Part shown: piece after piece, positions 1 to 6,278 of the stretch
Numbering within the stretch: the first letter of the stretch is position 1
Layout of the letters: each line of letters starts with the position of its first letter
From: JAAYAN01 sp964437215
Lineage (GTDB): Bacteria; Bacteroidota; Ignavibacteria; Ignavibacteriales; Melioribacteraceae
Assembly: GCA_964437215.1 (NCBI GenBank)
Contig: CAYTFZ010000082.1
Span: forward strand, 1-11,932
Length of the DNA stretch: 11,932 bases
Reading direction: 5' to 3'
Notes under the pieces: generated by a model
What the model was told of the DNA's origin: nothing
The model's input: only the letters and a program-made list of their open reading frames with translations
The model's database searches: none
Position numbers and translations under genes: made by a program

Positions 1-55
1 CAAAAATATATGGTGTTATAAGTAATGCACATAATAATAAAAATAGTTTTTTCAT
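1..55 (-). CDS. 5' end of an exported protein gene (partial, runs off window)
   Basis: Read on the minus strand, an ATG at 55-53 opens a frame of 18 codons to the window edge, giving MKKLFLLLCALLITPYIF. Two lysines followed by a long hydrophobic stretch is a typical Sec signal peptide n- and h-region. The Cys at residue 9 lies in the middle of the hydrophobic core and does not form a good lipobox. A CGGAGA Shine-Dalgarno sequence (complement of 61-66) sits 5 bases upstream of the ATG, which strongly supports this start. The mature protein is outside the window, so nothing can be said about function. It is transcribed divergently from the carotenoid operon, with about 0.9 kb between them. Confidence 0.7.
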   Translation of the reverse strand, partial: MKKLFLLLCALLITPYIF

Positions 56-206
56 ATTTATCTCCGTTTTACTTTTCTAAGAGTATATAAAATAACTGCT
101 TAATGCAAGTAAATATTCTAACCTAATATAATAATAATGGCGGGTTGTATTTTGCAATGTAAAAAGATTATTCTCCCTGGTTAAATAATAATATTTAAAT
201 TTTATA

Positions 207-218
207 CCAAAATTTTGG
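207..218. repeat. 12-bp perfect palindrome
   Basis: CCAAAATTTTGG is self-complementary. It lies about 150 bases upstream of the minus-strand exported-protein gene and could be an operator, but a palindrome of this size in AT-rich DNA can occur by chance. Confidence 0.35.
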
Positions 219-270
219 GGGTTGTTACAGAAATGACAGGCAGCAGATAAGAATAAGAACACTCAGTGCA

Positions 271-338
271 GCTCTGTGGTTAAACCAACACGAATTGACC
301 ACAGAGTAACACGGAGTACGGCACAGAGTTTCACAGAG
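271..338. repeat. Inverted repeat plus CACAGAG-like direct repeats
   Basis: CTCTGTGGT at 272-280 is perfectly complementary to ACCACAGAG at 298-306, and the stem can be extended inward with two A-T pairs and a G-U pair, so the region can fold into a hairpin. From 300 the unit CACAGAG or CACGGAG occurs four times, at 300-306, 310-316, 322-328 and 332-338, spaced 10, 12 and 10 bases. From memory, CACAGAG-type intergenic repeats are widespread in many bacterial genomes. Whether this copy belongs to such a dispersed family needs a genome search. Confidence 0.6.
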
Positions 339-390
339 GAGGAAAATAATTTGTGTAAATAGAAAAATCGGTTAAACAAACTGATTAAAT

Positions 391-684
391 ATGTCCTCAA
401 AACAAATAGAAAAATTTGAAAGAACAATCGCCCAGTTTTGGATAGGCATAGTCCCCTCCTTCGGCGGACAGGCTACTTTTTAGATAAATCCCTGTAAGCA
501 AGAAAGAGCATTTTTTTAAGAGCATTTTCTTTCAGGAAAAGCGACCCTTAATACTTGTAAATGGGCTTTCGGCATAATTGAAGACGAAAATGCAAAAAAA
601 GCATTAAACAAAATTTTTAAGAGAACAGCATATAATTTGCTGCAGATAGTATCATTATATTGTTTAAAAGAAATTTTCATATAG
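391..684 (+). pseudogene. Possible decayed reading frame, function unknown
   Basis: An ATG at 391 opens 30 codons ending at TAG 481-483. The same frame continues for 11 codons to TAA 517-519 and then stays open for 54 codons (520-681) until TAG 682-684. The last segment has a soluble, helix-compatible composition (for example EDENAKKALNKIFKRTAYNLL) that looks more protein-like than the surrounding AT-rich sequence. No start codon or ribosome-binding site serves it. An 11-bp direct repeat, AAGAGCATTTT, at 504-514 and 518-528 spans the middle stop. I do not recognise a family. It could be a dead gene remnant or coincidence. Confidence 0.2.
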
Positions 685-825
685 AATTCAGTACTGAATA
701 ATTGCCCTGAATATCAAGCTATAAAAAATTGAATGTTATTGTATTTCCGAATAAAGGAAGGAATTATTTTTTTTAAGAAATGCAGTAATAAAGAAGTATT
801 ATACTGTTTGTTTGATGCAGATATA

Positions 826-839
826 GTAAAATATTTTAC
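826..839. promoter_or_regulatory. 14-bp perfect palindrome upstream of crtB
   Basis: GTAAAATATTTTAC is perfectly self-complementary and lies about 130 bases before the crtB start, a plausible distance for an operator of a dimeric regulator. No regulator gene is in the window to pair with it, and AT-rich palindromes arise by chance more often than others, so this is only a candidate. Confidence 0.3.
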
Positions 840-971
840 ACTTCATTCAATAAAAATGTTTAATTTTTGTTGTTGGATATATTCTTTATTCTATTTTACG
901 CACAATTTATAACTATTTAGAACTAATAAAATTCTTATTCTGTTTATTGCCTTATAACTTACGGAGGATTT

Positions 972-1814
972 ATGATAACCGAGTATTTTGATATTTCCTT
1001 TGAAATAAATAAAGCAATTACAAAAAAGTACAGCACTTCTTTCAGTCTTGGAATTTTGGCTTTTTCCCCCGAATACCGTAATCCCATTTATGGAATTTAC
1101 GGATTTGTAAGAATTGCTGATGAAATAGTAGATACATTTCACGGGTATGATAAAAAGAAATTGCTTGACCGTTTCAGGGAAGATACGCACAGCGCAATTA
1201 AAGAAGGAATATCTGCAAATCCCGTTATAAATGCTTTTCAGGAAGTTGTACGAAAGTATAATATTGAAACTGAACTGATTGACAGCTTTTTAGACAGTAT
1301 GGAAATGGATATTGAAATTAGCAGTCACGGGCGTTTAAGTTACGATAAATATGTTTACGGAAGCGCCGAAGCTGTGGGATTAATGTGTTTGAAGGTTTTT
1401 TGCAGCGGAAACGAAACTGAATACAACAAGCTTAAATACTCTGCTAAAAAACTCGGCTCGGCTTTTCAAAAAGTAAATTTCCTGCGTGATATAAACTCTG
1501 ATTTAAAAGAGCGCGGCAGAATATATCTTCCGGATACGGATAATGCTTCCTTTATAACGGATGAACGGAAAAAACTGCTTGAAAACGAAGTTGAAGAGGA
1601 ATTTAAGGACGCTATTGAAGGAATTAAGAAATTGCCTGCAGGAGTAAAACTCGGGGTTTATTCCGCATATATTTATTACCTGATGCTGTTCAGAAAAATT
1701 AAAAAGACAAGTATAAAAGATTTGTTAACAAGAAGAATAAGGATACCGAATTGGCTGAAAGCCGCACTGTTTGTTAAATCTTTTGTTGAAATTAAATTGG
1801 AGAAAGTCAGTTGA
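972..1814 (+). CDS. crtB: Phytoene synthase
   Basis: Condenses two geranylgeranyl diphosphates to 15-cis-phytoene, the first committed step of carotenoid synthesis. The 280-residue product has the trans-isoprenyl diphosphate synthase fold signatures of the squalene/phytoene synthase family. The first Asp-rich motif is DEIVD (50-54). The second is QKVNFLRDINSD (166-177), followed by RGRIYLP (181-187), typical for CrtB. The N-terminal Y-STSF (20-24) and the SMEMD region (109-113) also fit. These acidic residues bind Mg2+-diphosphate. Length is close to the usual 280-310. Start ATG 972 is preceded by a strong ACGGAGGA (961-968). It is the first gene of the operon and its stop overlaps the TTG start of the next gene (TTGA). 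A squalene synthase-like role is less likely given the crt neighbours. Confidence 0.95.
   Translation: MITEYFDISFEINKAITKKYSTSFSLGILAFSPEYRNPIYGIYGFVRIADEIVDTFHGYDKKKLLDRFREDTHSAIKEGISANPVINAFQEVVRKYNIETELIDSFLDSMEMDIEISSHGRLSYDKYVYGSAEAVGLMCLKVFCSGNETEYNKLKYSAKKLGSAFQKVNFLRDINSDLKERGRIYLPDTDNASFITDERKKLLENEVEEEFKDAIEGIKKLPAGVKLGVYSAYIYYLMLFRKIKKTSIKDLLTRRIRIPNWLKAALFVKSFVEIKLEKVS
1799..1806 (+). promoter_or_regulatory. Ribosome-binding site selecting a TTG start
   Basis: GGAGAAAG inside the end of crtB lies 8 bases (counted from GGAG) before TTG 1811. No ATG or GTG is available before the signal-peptide region, so this site decides the start of the 186-residue protein. Confidence 0.6.
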
Positions 1815-2371
1815 TTAAGTTGTTTTTTCTGATATTAATATTTTTTTCGGTATTTACGGAAGCTGCCGATATTTCAAAAACAAAATTGCAGGAAATAAGA
1901 ACTCTTTATTATTCTTCTGTTGAAAACGAAGAAGATTTAGAAAGGCTGGAAAATATGCTTAACGGGATGTTTCCCGAAAACGTAAAACGTCCGGGAATAA
2001 TTACGGCGTATATGGCAGCCGCAGAAGCTGTAAAAGGGAAACATGCCTTTTGGCCTATTACCAAACTTGGTTATCTCCGAAGCGCGATGGATTCGCTTGA
2101 ATCGGTAATAAAAATTTATCCCGATGATCTCGAAATTAGATTTATCAGATTCTCAATTCTTCACCATCTGCCCAAAATTTTAGGTTATTCATCCGAAACA
2201 AAGGAAGATGCAGCGGTTATTCTTGATCTTCTTAAAAATCATAAATTCGGATTGCTCGACAACAAAATTGTTATAGGAATTGCCGAATTTATTTACCGGA
2301 GCGGACGAATTTCGGATGAAAACAAGAACGAACTGGTTTCCTTGTTTCCCGGAATGAAGACCGATGAGTGA
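1811..2371 (+). CDS. Uncharacterised exported helical protein in the carotenoid operon
   Basis: The 186-residue product starts at TTG 1811 overlapping the crtB stop. Residues 1-19 form a signal peptide (Lys, then LFFLILIFFSVF, then TEA-A cleavage region), so it is probably periplasmic. The rest is soluble and rich in predicted helix. A Trp-Pro-containing segment (HAFWPITKLGYLRSAMDSL, 78-96) is followed by PDDLEIRFIRFSILHHLPKI (104-123), which reads like a tetratricopeptide-type helical hairpin: repeated small/large residues, YP-D-x-E turn. I recognise no catalytic motif. From memory, similar exported proteins with an E-x-RF-R signature occur in Bacteroidota, but no function is known to me. 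Its position between crtB and crtYcd, with overlaps on both sides, argues for a role in carotenoid assembly or transport, or a scaffold; this is inference. Confidence 0.85.
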   Translation: MIKLFFLILIFFSVFTEAADISKTKLQEIRTLYYSSVENEEDLERLENMLNGMFPENVKRPGIITAYMAAAEAVKGKHAFWPITKLGYLRSAMDSLESVIKIYPDDLEIRFIRFSILHHLPKILGYSSETKEDAAVILDLLKNHKFGLLDNKIVIGIAEFIYRSGRISDENKNELVSLFPGMKTDE

Positions 2372-3038
2372 ATATCTTTTAATTAATTTACTGATAATTG
2401 TTGTCCCGCTGATTTTAAGTTTCGAAAAAAATATCGGATATTACACAAAATTTAAACATGTTTTTGCATCAATCCTTTTTACTGCCGTTCCGTTTATTAT
2501 CTGGGATGCGACGGCAACAAATCGCGGCGATTGGAGTTTCAACAAAGAATTTGTTCAGGGATTTAAAATTTTGGGACTTCCTTTTGAGGAAATTCTTTTC
2601 TTCATCACTGTTCCATATTCAATAATTTTTATTTACGAAACAGTAAATTTTTATATTGCCGAAAGAAAATATAATACTCATAAAATTCCTGCAATTTTGT
2701 TAATTGCAATCTTATTCTTTACCGCAATTATAAATGCCGGGAAATTCTACACCTGCACAGTTTTACTTTTTTCTGCAGGAGTAATTTTGGCGGATTTCTT
2801 TTATTTTAAAGTTCTTTCCGGATCGGTTAATTTTTTAATAACCCTTGTAATTTCATATATTCCGTTTTTTATAGTCAATTATTTTCTAACATCACTGCCA
2901 ATTGTAGAGTACAATTCTTCAGCTTTCAGCGGAATAAGAATTACAACAATTCCGGTTGAAGATTTTATTTATTCTTTTGCACTGATTTCGTGGTATGTCG
3001 CGTTTTACGCTTTTTTTAAAAAGAGATTTGTAAGATGA
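2364..3038 (+). CDS. crtYcd: Lycopene cyclase, fused CrtYc-CrtYd type
   Basis: An integral membrane lycopene cyclase that forms beta-ionone rings on lycopene, giving gamma-carotene and possibly beta-carotene. The 224 residues comprise two copies of the small cyclase domain found as separate CrtYc and CrtYd subunits in actinobacteria and fused in Bacteroidota. The characteristic acidic motifs occur once per half: PFEE (73-76) and PVED (197-200), each followed by a hydrophobic helix. W47-D48 and R54-G55 match the conserved WDxxATxRG segment. About six to seven membrane spans are visible. The gene overlaps the preceding gene by 8 bp and its stop forms an ATGA overlap with the next. This cyclase class is unrelated to the CruA-type cyclase of green sulfur bacteria and to the flavoprotein CrtY. 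Whether it acts on one or both ends cannot be read from sequence. Confidence 0.92.
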   Translation: MSEYLLINLLIIVVPLILSFEKNIGYYTKFKHVFASILFTAVPFIIWDATATNRGDWSFNKEFVQGFKILGLPFEEILFFITVPYSIIFIYETVNFYIAERKYNTHKIPAILLIAILFFTAIINAGKFYTCTVLLFSAGVILADFFYFKVLSGSVNFLITLVISYIPFFIVNYFLTSLPIVEYNSSAFSGIRITTIPVEDFIYSFALISWYVAFYAFFKKRFVR

Positions 3039-4510
3039 AAGAAGTTGCAATTATCGGCTCGGGACTTTCGGGTCTTGCCGCAGCTTTAAGACTTTCGGAA
3101 GCCGGATTAAAAGTTAAGGTTTTCGAGCAAAACAAAACTTTCGGAGGAAAAGCCGGCGAAATCAAGGAATCAGGGTTTAGGTTCGATACAGGTCCATCGC
3201 TTTTAACAATGCCTTTTGTTATCGACGAACTTTTATCACTTTCCGGCGAAGATAAAATCGAATTTATTCGTCCGGAAGTTTTATGCAGATATTTTTTTCC
3301 GGATAAATCAGTTTTCGATGCAAATTCCGACCTCGAAGCATTTATTGAAAAAGCTTCACTGATGTTCGGCGAACCGGAAAATAATTTACGTGCTTACTTT
3401 AATTACGCAAAAAATATTTACGAGCTTACCGGGGATGTTTTTCTATTTAATAAATTTTCCCTCAAACAGATTTTCATAAAAAATCCTTTGCTGTTCTTTA
3501 AAATATTGCAAATTGATCCTTTTAGGACAATGAATTCTTCGTTGAAGCGTTTCTTTAAAAATGAAAAACTCATTCAGTTTTTCGGAAGATATGCTACTTA
3601 TAACGGTTCAGATCCATACAGAGCGCCGGCAACACTGAATATTATTTCGTGGGTAGAAAACGGTTTGGGAGGATTTTATATTAACGGTGGAATGCGACGC
3701 CTTCCTGAAATAATATACAAAAAAGCTGCCGCCAGCGGAGTGGAGTTTATATTTGAAGCACCGGTAATTTCAATTTCCCAAGAACAAAACGGTAGAGTAA
3801 AGCTGAAATATATCAAAGACAGCTCCCCACAGGAAGAAGTTTTCGATACAGTTCTTTCATCGATTGATGTTTTTAATACTGAAAAAATGATAAACGGAAT
3901 TCAGCCTTCTGAAATTTTAGAACCTTCAACTTCGGCAGTAATATTTTTCTGGGGAGTTAAAAATATTTCCGGCAATATGCATTTACATAATGTGCTTTTT
4001 TCGGAAAATTACAAAAAGGAATTTGATGATTTAAAGAACGGGAAAATTCCCGGCGACCCGACCATTTACATTTATATTTCTTCAAAAATAAACAAGCAGG
4101 ATGCTCCCGAAAACTGTGAAAACTGGTTTGTAATGATTAATGCGCCGGCGCTTGCAAATCCGCATAAATTTGATTACAAAAGTGAAATAGAAAGTCTGAA
4201 ATTAATAATTCTTTCGAAAATAAAAGAGCGGACAGGCATAAATTTAAAATCAAAAATTATTTTTGAAAAAATATTTACACCCAATGATATAGAAAGTTTT
4301 ACAGGAAGCAGTTTGGGCAGTATTTACGGAAATTCATCCAATTCAATGTTCAGTGCATTCAGGCGGAAAAATTCGGTTTCGAGCAAGTTGAAAAATCTTT
4401 ATTATTGCGGCGGTACGGTTCATCCCGGAGGCGGAATTCCTCTTGTACTGCTTTCTGCAAAAATTGCATCAGAAAGTATAATTAAAAATTTGAATGGAAA
4501 GAGTTTATGA
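3035..4510 (+). CDS. crtD: Carotenoid 3,4-desaturase (CrtD-like), CrtI family
   Basis: A 491-residue FAD-dependent amine-oxidase-fold desaturase. The dinucleotide-binding motif is GSGLSGLAAA (8-17) with E31 at the end of the second strand. FDTGPSLLTMP (50-60) and the C-terminal GGTVHPGGGIPLVLLSAK (459-476) follow. In Bacteroidota and Deinococcus, the HPGGGIPL ending and DTGPSLLTMP are, as I recall, typical of CrtD-type enzymes that introduce the C-3',4' double bond into 1'-hydroxylated carotenoids, while the true phytoene desaturases end in AGQLTVPGPGVPP as the second paralog in this operon does. The nearby cruF supplies the 1'-hydroxyl substrate, which fits. The start codon overlaps the crtYcd stop (ATGA) and the stop overlaps the acyltransferase start (ATGA). 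The alternative is a second phytoene/zeta-carotene desaturase. Confidence 0.8.
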   Translation: MKEVAIIGSGLSGLAAALRLSEAGLKVKVFEQNKTFGGKAGEIKESGFRFDTGPSLLTMPFVIDELLSLSGEDKIEFIRPEVLCRYFFPDKSVFDANSDLEAFIEKASLMFGEPENNLRAYFNYAKNIYELTGDVFLFNKFSLKQIFIKNPLLFFKILQIDPFRTMNSSLKRFFKNEKLIQFFGRYATYNGSDPYRAPATLNIISWVENGLGGFYINGGMRRLPEIIYKKAAASGVEFIFEAPVISISQEQNGRVKLKYIKDSSPQEEVFDTVLSSIDVFNTEKMINGIQPSEILEPSTSAVIFFWGVKNISGNMHLHNVLFSENYKKEFDDLKNGKIPGDPTIYIYISSKINKQDAPENCENWFVMINAPALANPHKFDYKSEIESLKLIILSKIKERTGINLKSKIIFEKIFTPNDIESFTGSSLGSIYGNSSNSMFSAFRRKNSVSSKLKNLYYCGGTVHPGGGIPLVLLSAKIASESIIKNLNGKSL

Positions 4511-5009
4511 TACGCGCCGAAGACAATGCTTTTGCCCATTGGATAATTGATAAGTATCTTAATTTTCTGCTCAAAAAAGATTTCGGCAAAATAATTTTCT
4601 CCGGAAAAATTCAAAACACAAACGAGCCTCTTGTAATAACCCCGAACCACATAAGCTGGTGGGACGGGTTTTTTATTTATTACGCTGTTAAAAAACATTT
4701 TAAACGGATTCCCCACATTTTAATGCTGGAAGACCAGCTTGAAAAATACTGGTTTTTCAAGTACACCGGCTGTTTCGGAATAAATCCTAAAAATCCCAGC
4801 AGCATAATCGAGGCTTCGGATTACATTGCAGAAATTCTTAACGAGAAAAACAGCTGCGTTGTAATTTACATTCAAGGCGAAATTGAACCGCAGGATAAAA
4901 AACCTTTAAGTATTAAATCGGGATTAAAATATTTTTTACGAAAAGCTCCGGCTCAAACAAATCTGTTAAATTGCGCTTTCCGGATTCAGTATGGCGTGAA
5001 AAGAAAACC
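4507..5009 (+). CDS. PlsC-family acyltransferase, 3' end lost in assembly gap
   Basis: The first 167 complete codons belong to the lysophospholipid acyltransferase (PlsC/LPLAT) family. NHISWWD (47-53) is the catalytic HX4D motif. Residues 119-130 (VIYIQGEIEPQD) take the position of the FPEG substrate-binding block. GLKYFLRKAP and FRIQYGVKRKP (159-168) match the downstream core. The family usually ends 60-80 residues later, so the C-terminus is in the N gap. In a carotenoid operon beside a glycosyltransferase, the likely job is acylation of the sugar of a carotenoid glycoside, as CruD does for chlorobactene glucoside in green sulfur bacteria. Ordinary phospholipid synthesis is the alternative. 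The start ATG overlaps the crtD stop and has GGAAAGAG (4496-4503) upstream. Any frame reading through the N run into the following sequence is an artefact. Confidence 0.85.
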
Positions 5010-5109
5010 NNNNNNNNNNNNNNNNNNNNNNNNNNNNNNNNNNNNNNNNNNNNNNNNNNNNNNNNNNNNNNNNNNNNNNNNNNNNNNNNNNNNNNNNNNN
5101 NNNNNNNNN
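5010..5109. other. Assembly gap (100 N)
   Basis: A run of exactly 100 N, the conventional placeholder for a gap of unknown size. Upstream is an acyltransferase lacking perhaps 60-80 C-terminal residues. Downstream is a glycosyltransferase lacking its N-terminal catalytic part, perhaps 200-240 residues. The real missing DNA is therefore estimated at roughly 0.8-1 kb, not 100 bp, and coordinates across the gap are not true distances. Confidence 0.95.
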
Positions 5110-5110
5110 A

Positions 5111-5569
5111 ATCGGCGGGCACGAAAAAGTAAAAAACTGTGTTGTGGAAGATATGGAATTAGCAAAAAACATAAAAAAATCTGGGATGAAATTTGCGGTT
5201 TTTACCGGCGGAAGCGATATTTCCTGCAGAATGTATTCAGGATTTTCGGATGCGCTGCAAGGCTTTTCCAAAAATTTTTATGCAGGTTTCAATAAAAAAA
5301 CTGCAGCGTTTTTTATATTGCACATTTTTGTTCAACTGATTACAACTACTCTTACAATTTTATCTTTTGCCGTATCAAATTATTTTCTTCTTGTTCCGCA
5401 AATAGTTAACAGGATTGCCATTTCGGCAATTACAAAGCAGAATATTTTTTACAACACTCTCCTTCATCCTATTCAAATGCTGATGTTTATGGTTGTCGGG
5501 GGAAATTCTTTTATTCAATTCAAAACGAAAAAGAGCAGATGGAAAGAACGAGAACTGAACAGTATTTAA
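5111..5569 (+). CDS. Family-2 glycosyltransferase, C-terminal part (CruC/CruG-like), 5' end in gap
   Basis: The frame is open from the first full codon after the N run and gives 152 residues. It begins IGGHEKVKNCVVEDMELA, matching the GT2 region where GGH and ED precede the acceptor-binding helix. It continues KKSGMKFAVFTGGSDISCRMY and GFSKN, the Q/RXXRW-like C-terminal block of membrane-attached GT2 enzymes. Three hydrophobic segments follow (about AAFFILHIFVQLITTTLTIL, YFLLVPQIVNRIAI, HPIQMLMFMVV), typical for the tail of carotenoid glycosyltransferases such as cyanobacterial CruG and chlorobial CruC. It probably transfers a sugar to a hydroxylated carotenoid end group at the cytoplasmic membrane. 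An internal ATG at 5144 is not the real start, because the conserved motif begins before it. The 3' end overlaps cruF by 31 bp. Confidence 0.85.
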   Translation: MGGHEKVKNCVVEDMELAKNIKKSGMKFAVFTGGSDISCRMYSGFSDALQGFSKNFYAGFNKKTAAFFILHIFVQLITTTLTILSFAVSNYFLLVPQIVNRIAISAITKQNIFYNTLLHPIQMLMFMVVGGNSFIQFKTKKSRWKERELNSI

Positions 5570-6168
5570 GAATATTACTGTACTTAGTTTTTGCAGTGGG
5601 AATTGCAGGTCACGTTTTTGCTGTAAGCCGGAATTTAATGATTTCAATTACGCCGGTTTTTCTATTTACGGTTCAGATATTTGTTTTTTCACGCGAAATA
5701 AAAAACAGAAAAATGATAAGCTGGTTTGCTTTCGCATTCGCAATATCGTTTGTATTAGAAATTATTGGTGTTAAAACCGGACTTATTTTCGGGAAATATG
5801 AATATTCTGATGTCCTTGGCGTAAAAATGTTTGGCGTACCTTTAATTATTGGTTTAAACTGGATTTTTGTTACAGCCGGGGCAATTAAAATTGCCGACCT
5901 TTTGAAAATTAAAAATCCTTTTCTTCCAGCATTTCTTACAGTTTTATTTGATTTTATACTTGAGCCAGCCGCAGTTTTCTTAAATTACTGGCAATGGCAA
6001 AATTCCATAATCCCGATTCAAAATTATGCCGCCTGGTTTGTAATTTCGCTCATAATTGTAATAATTTTCCGGAAAATGGAAATTAAAGAATCTAATATTT
6101 TATTTGCTGATTTTTTTCTGGCTCAGTTTTTATTTTTTGCAGGGATAAGGATATTTTTATGGGTATAA
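5539..6168 (+). CDS. cruF: Carotenoid 1,2-hydratase, CruF family (DUF422)
   Basis: An integral membrane enzyme that adds water to the C-1',2' double bond of the acyclic end of gamma-carotene or lycopene, giving the 1'-hydroxy group. The 209 residues match the CruF/DUF422 family: EIIGVKTGLIFGKYEY (74-89), GVPLIIGLNW (99-108), D138 and EP (142-143), NYWQW (149-153) and NYAAWF (162-167). About seven hydrophobic spans are visible. It is unrelated to the CrtC hydratase. The product is the substrate for the CrtD-type desaturase and the glycosyltransferase upstream. Start ATG 5539 lies 31 bp inside the glycosyltransferase gene with only a weak GAGC-type site. The next in-frame Met is residue 34, beyond the first membrane span, so 5539 is preferred. 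Confidence 0.92.
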   Translation: MERTRTEQYLRILLYLVFAVGIAGHVFAVSRNLMISITPVFLFTVQIFVFSREIKNRKMISWFAFAFAISFVLEIIGVKTGLIFGKYEYSDVLGVKMFGVPLIIGLNWIFVTAGAIKIADLLKIKNPFLPAFLTVLFDFILEPAAVFLNYWQWQNSIIPIQNYAAWFVISLIIVIIFRKMEIKESNILFADFFLAQFLFFAGIRIFLWV

Positions 6169-6278
6169 TGTTTACGGGACATTTGAAAATCATTGTTTTC
6201 AAAGTAATTGATAAAATTGCTGCAAGATTGCATTTAGTAATTAATTTTACTACAGATTTTGAAGAGGTAACGGATTGA
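6159..6278 (+). CDS. Small ORF (39 aa) between cruF and crtI
   Basis: ATG 6159 lies inside the cruF stop region with AAGGA (6147-6151) 7 bases upstream, a good ribosome-binding site. The product begins MGIMFTGHLKIIVFKV, then DKIAARLHLVINF, and ends in an acidic DFEEVTD. The TGA (6276-6278) overlaps the TTG start of crtI as TTGA, the same junction style seen elsewhere in the operon. A second possible start, ATG 6168, overlaps the cruF stop and gives 36 residues. I recognise no family. It may be a real small protein, a translational-coupling leader for the TTG-started crtI, or the remnant of a lost gene. The good ribosome site and exact coupling argue against pure noise. Confidence 0.45.
   Translation: MGIMFTGHLKIIVFKVIDKIAARLHLVINFTTDFEEVTD
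6264..6267 (+). promoter_or_regulatory. Ribosome-binding site selecting the TTG start of crtI
   Basis: GAGG lies 7 bases before TTG 6275. The next in-frame ATG is at codon 61, beyond the FAD-binding motif, so TTG must be the start. Confidence 0.6.

Larger units (their letters stand above)
56..971. other. Long intergenic region upstream of crtB
   Basis: About 0.9 kb separates the minus-strand exported-protein gene from crtB, unusually long for such compact DNA. I see no intact gene. It contains a 12-bp palindrome (207-218), an inverted repeat joined to four CACAGAG-like units (271-338), an in-frame but stop-interrupted stretch (391-684) and a 14-bp palindrome (826-839). It must hold the promoters for both flanking genes, but I could not identify a convincing -33/-7 or -35/-10 pair for crtB. 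Short frames on either strand here lack ribosome-binding sites and look like chance. Confidence 0.6.

Noticed and set aside
77..262. Minus-strand 61-codon frame
   Set aside because: It would start at GTG with no ribosome-binding site, has an odd composition rich in Tyr and Asn as expected from AT-rich noncoding DNA, and overlaps the likely promoter of the exported-protein gene.
440..480. C-rich CCTCCTTCGGCGGAC stretch as a terminator or RNA gene
   Set aside because: The possible stem is only about 3 bp around TTCGGC and no U-run follows; it does not make a convincing terminator or RNA.
891..1190. Minus-strand 99-codon frame over the crtB start
   Set aside because: It is antisense to the conserved N-terminus of crtB, with no recognisable motif.
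4507..5295. A 262-codon frame crossing the N run
   Set aside because: The part after the gap is out of frame with the conserved glycosyltransferase sequence (IGGHEKV...VEDMEL in another frame) and has no recognisable motif, so the fusion is an artefact of the arbitrary gap length.
5144..5569. 141-codon gene starting at ATG 5144
   Set aside because: Conserved glycosyltransferase sequence begins upstream at 5111 in the same frame, so this is an internal Met of a 5'-truncated gene.
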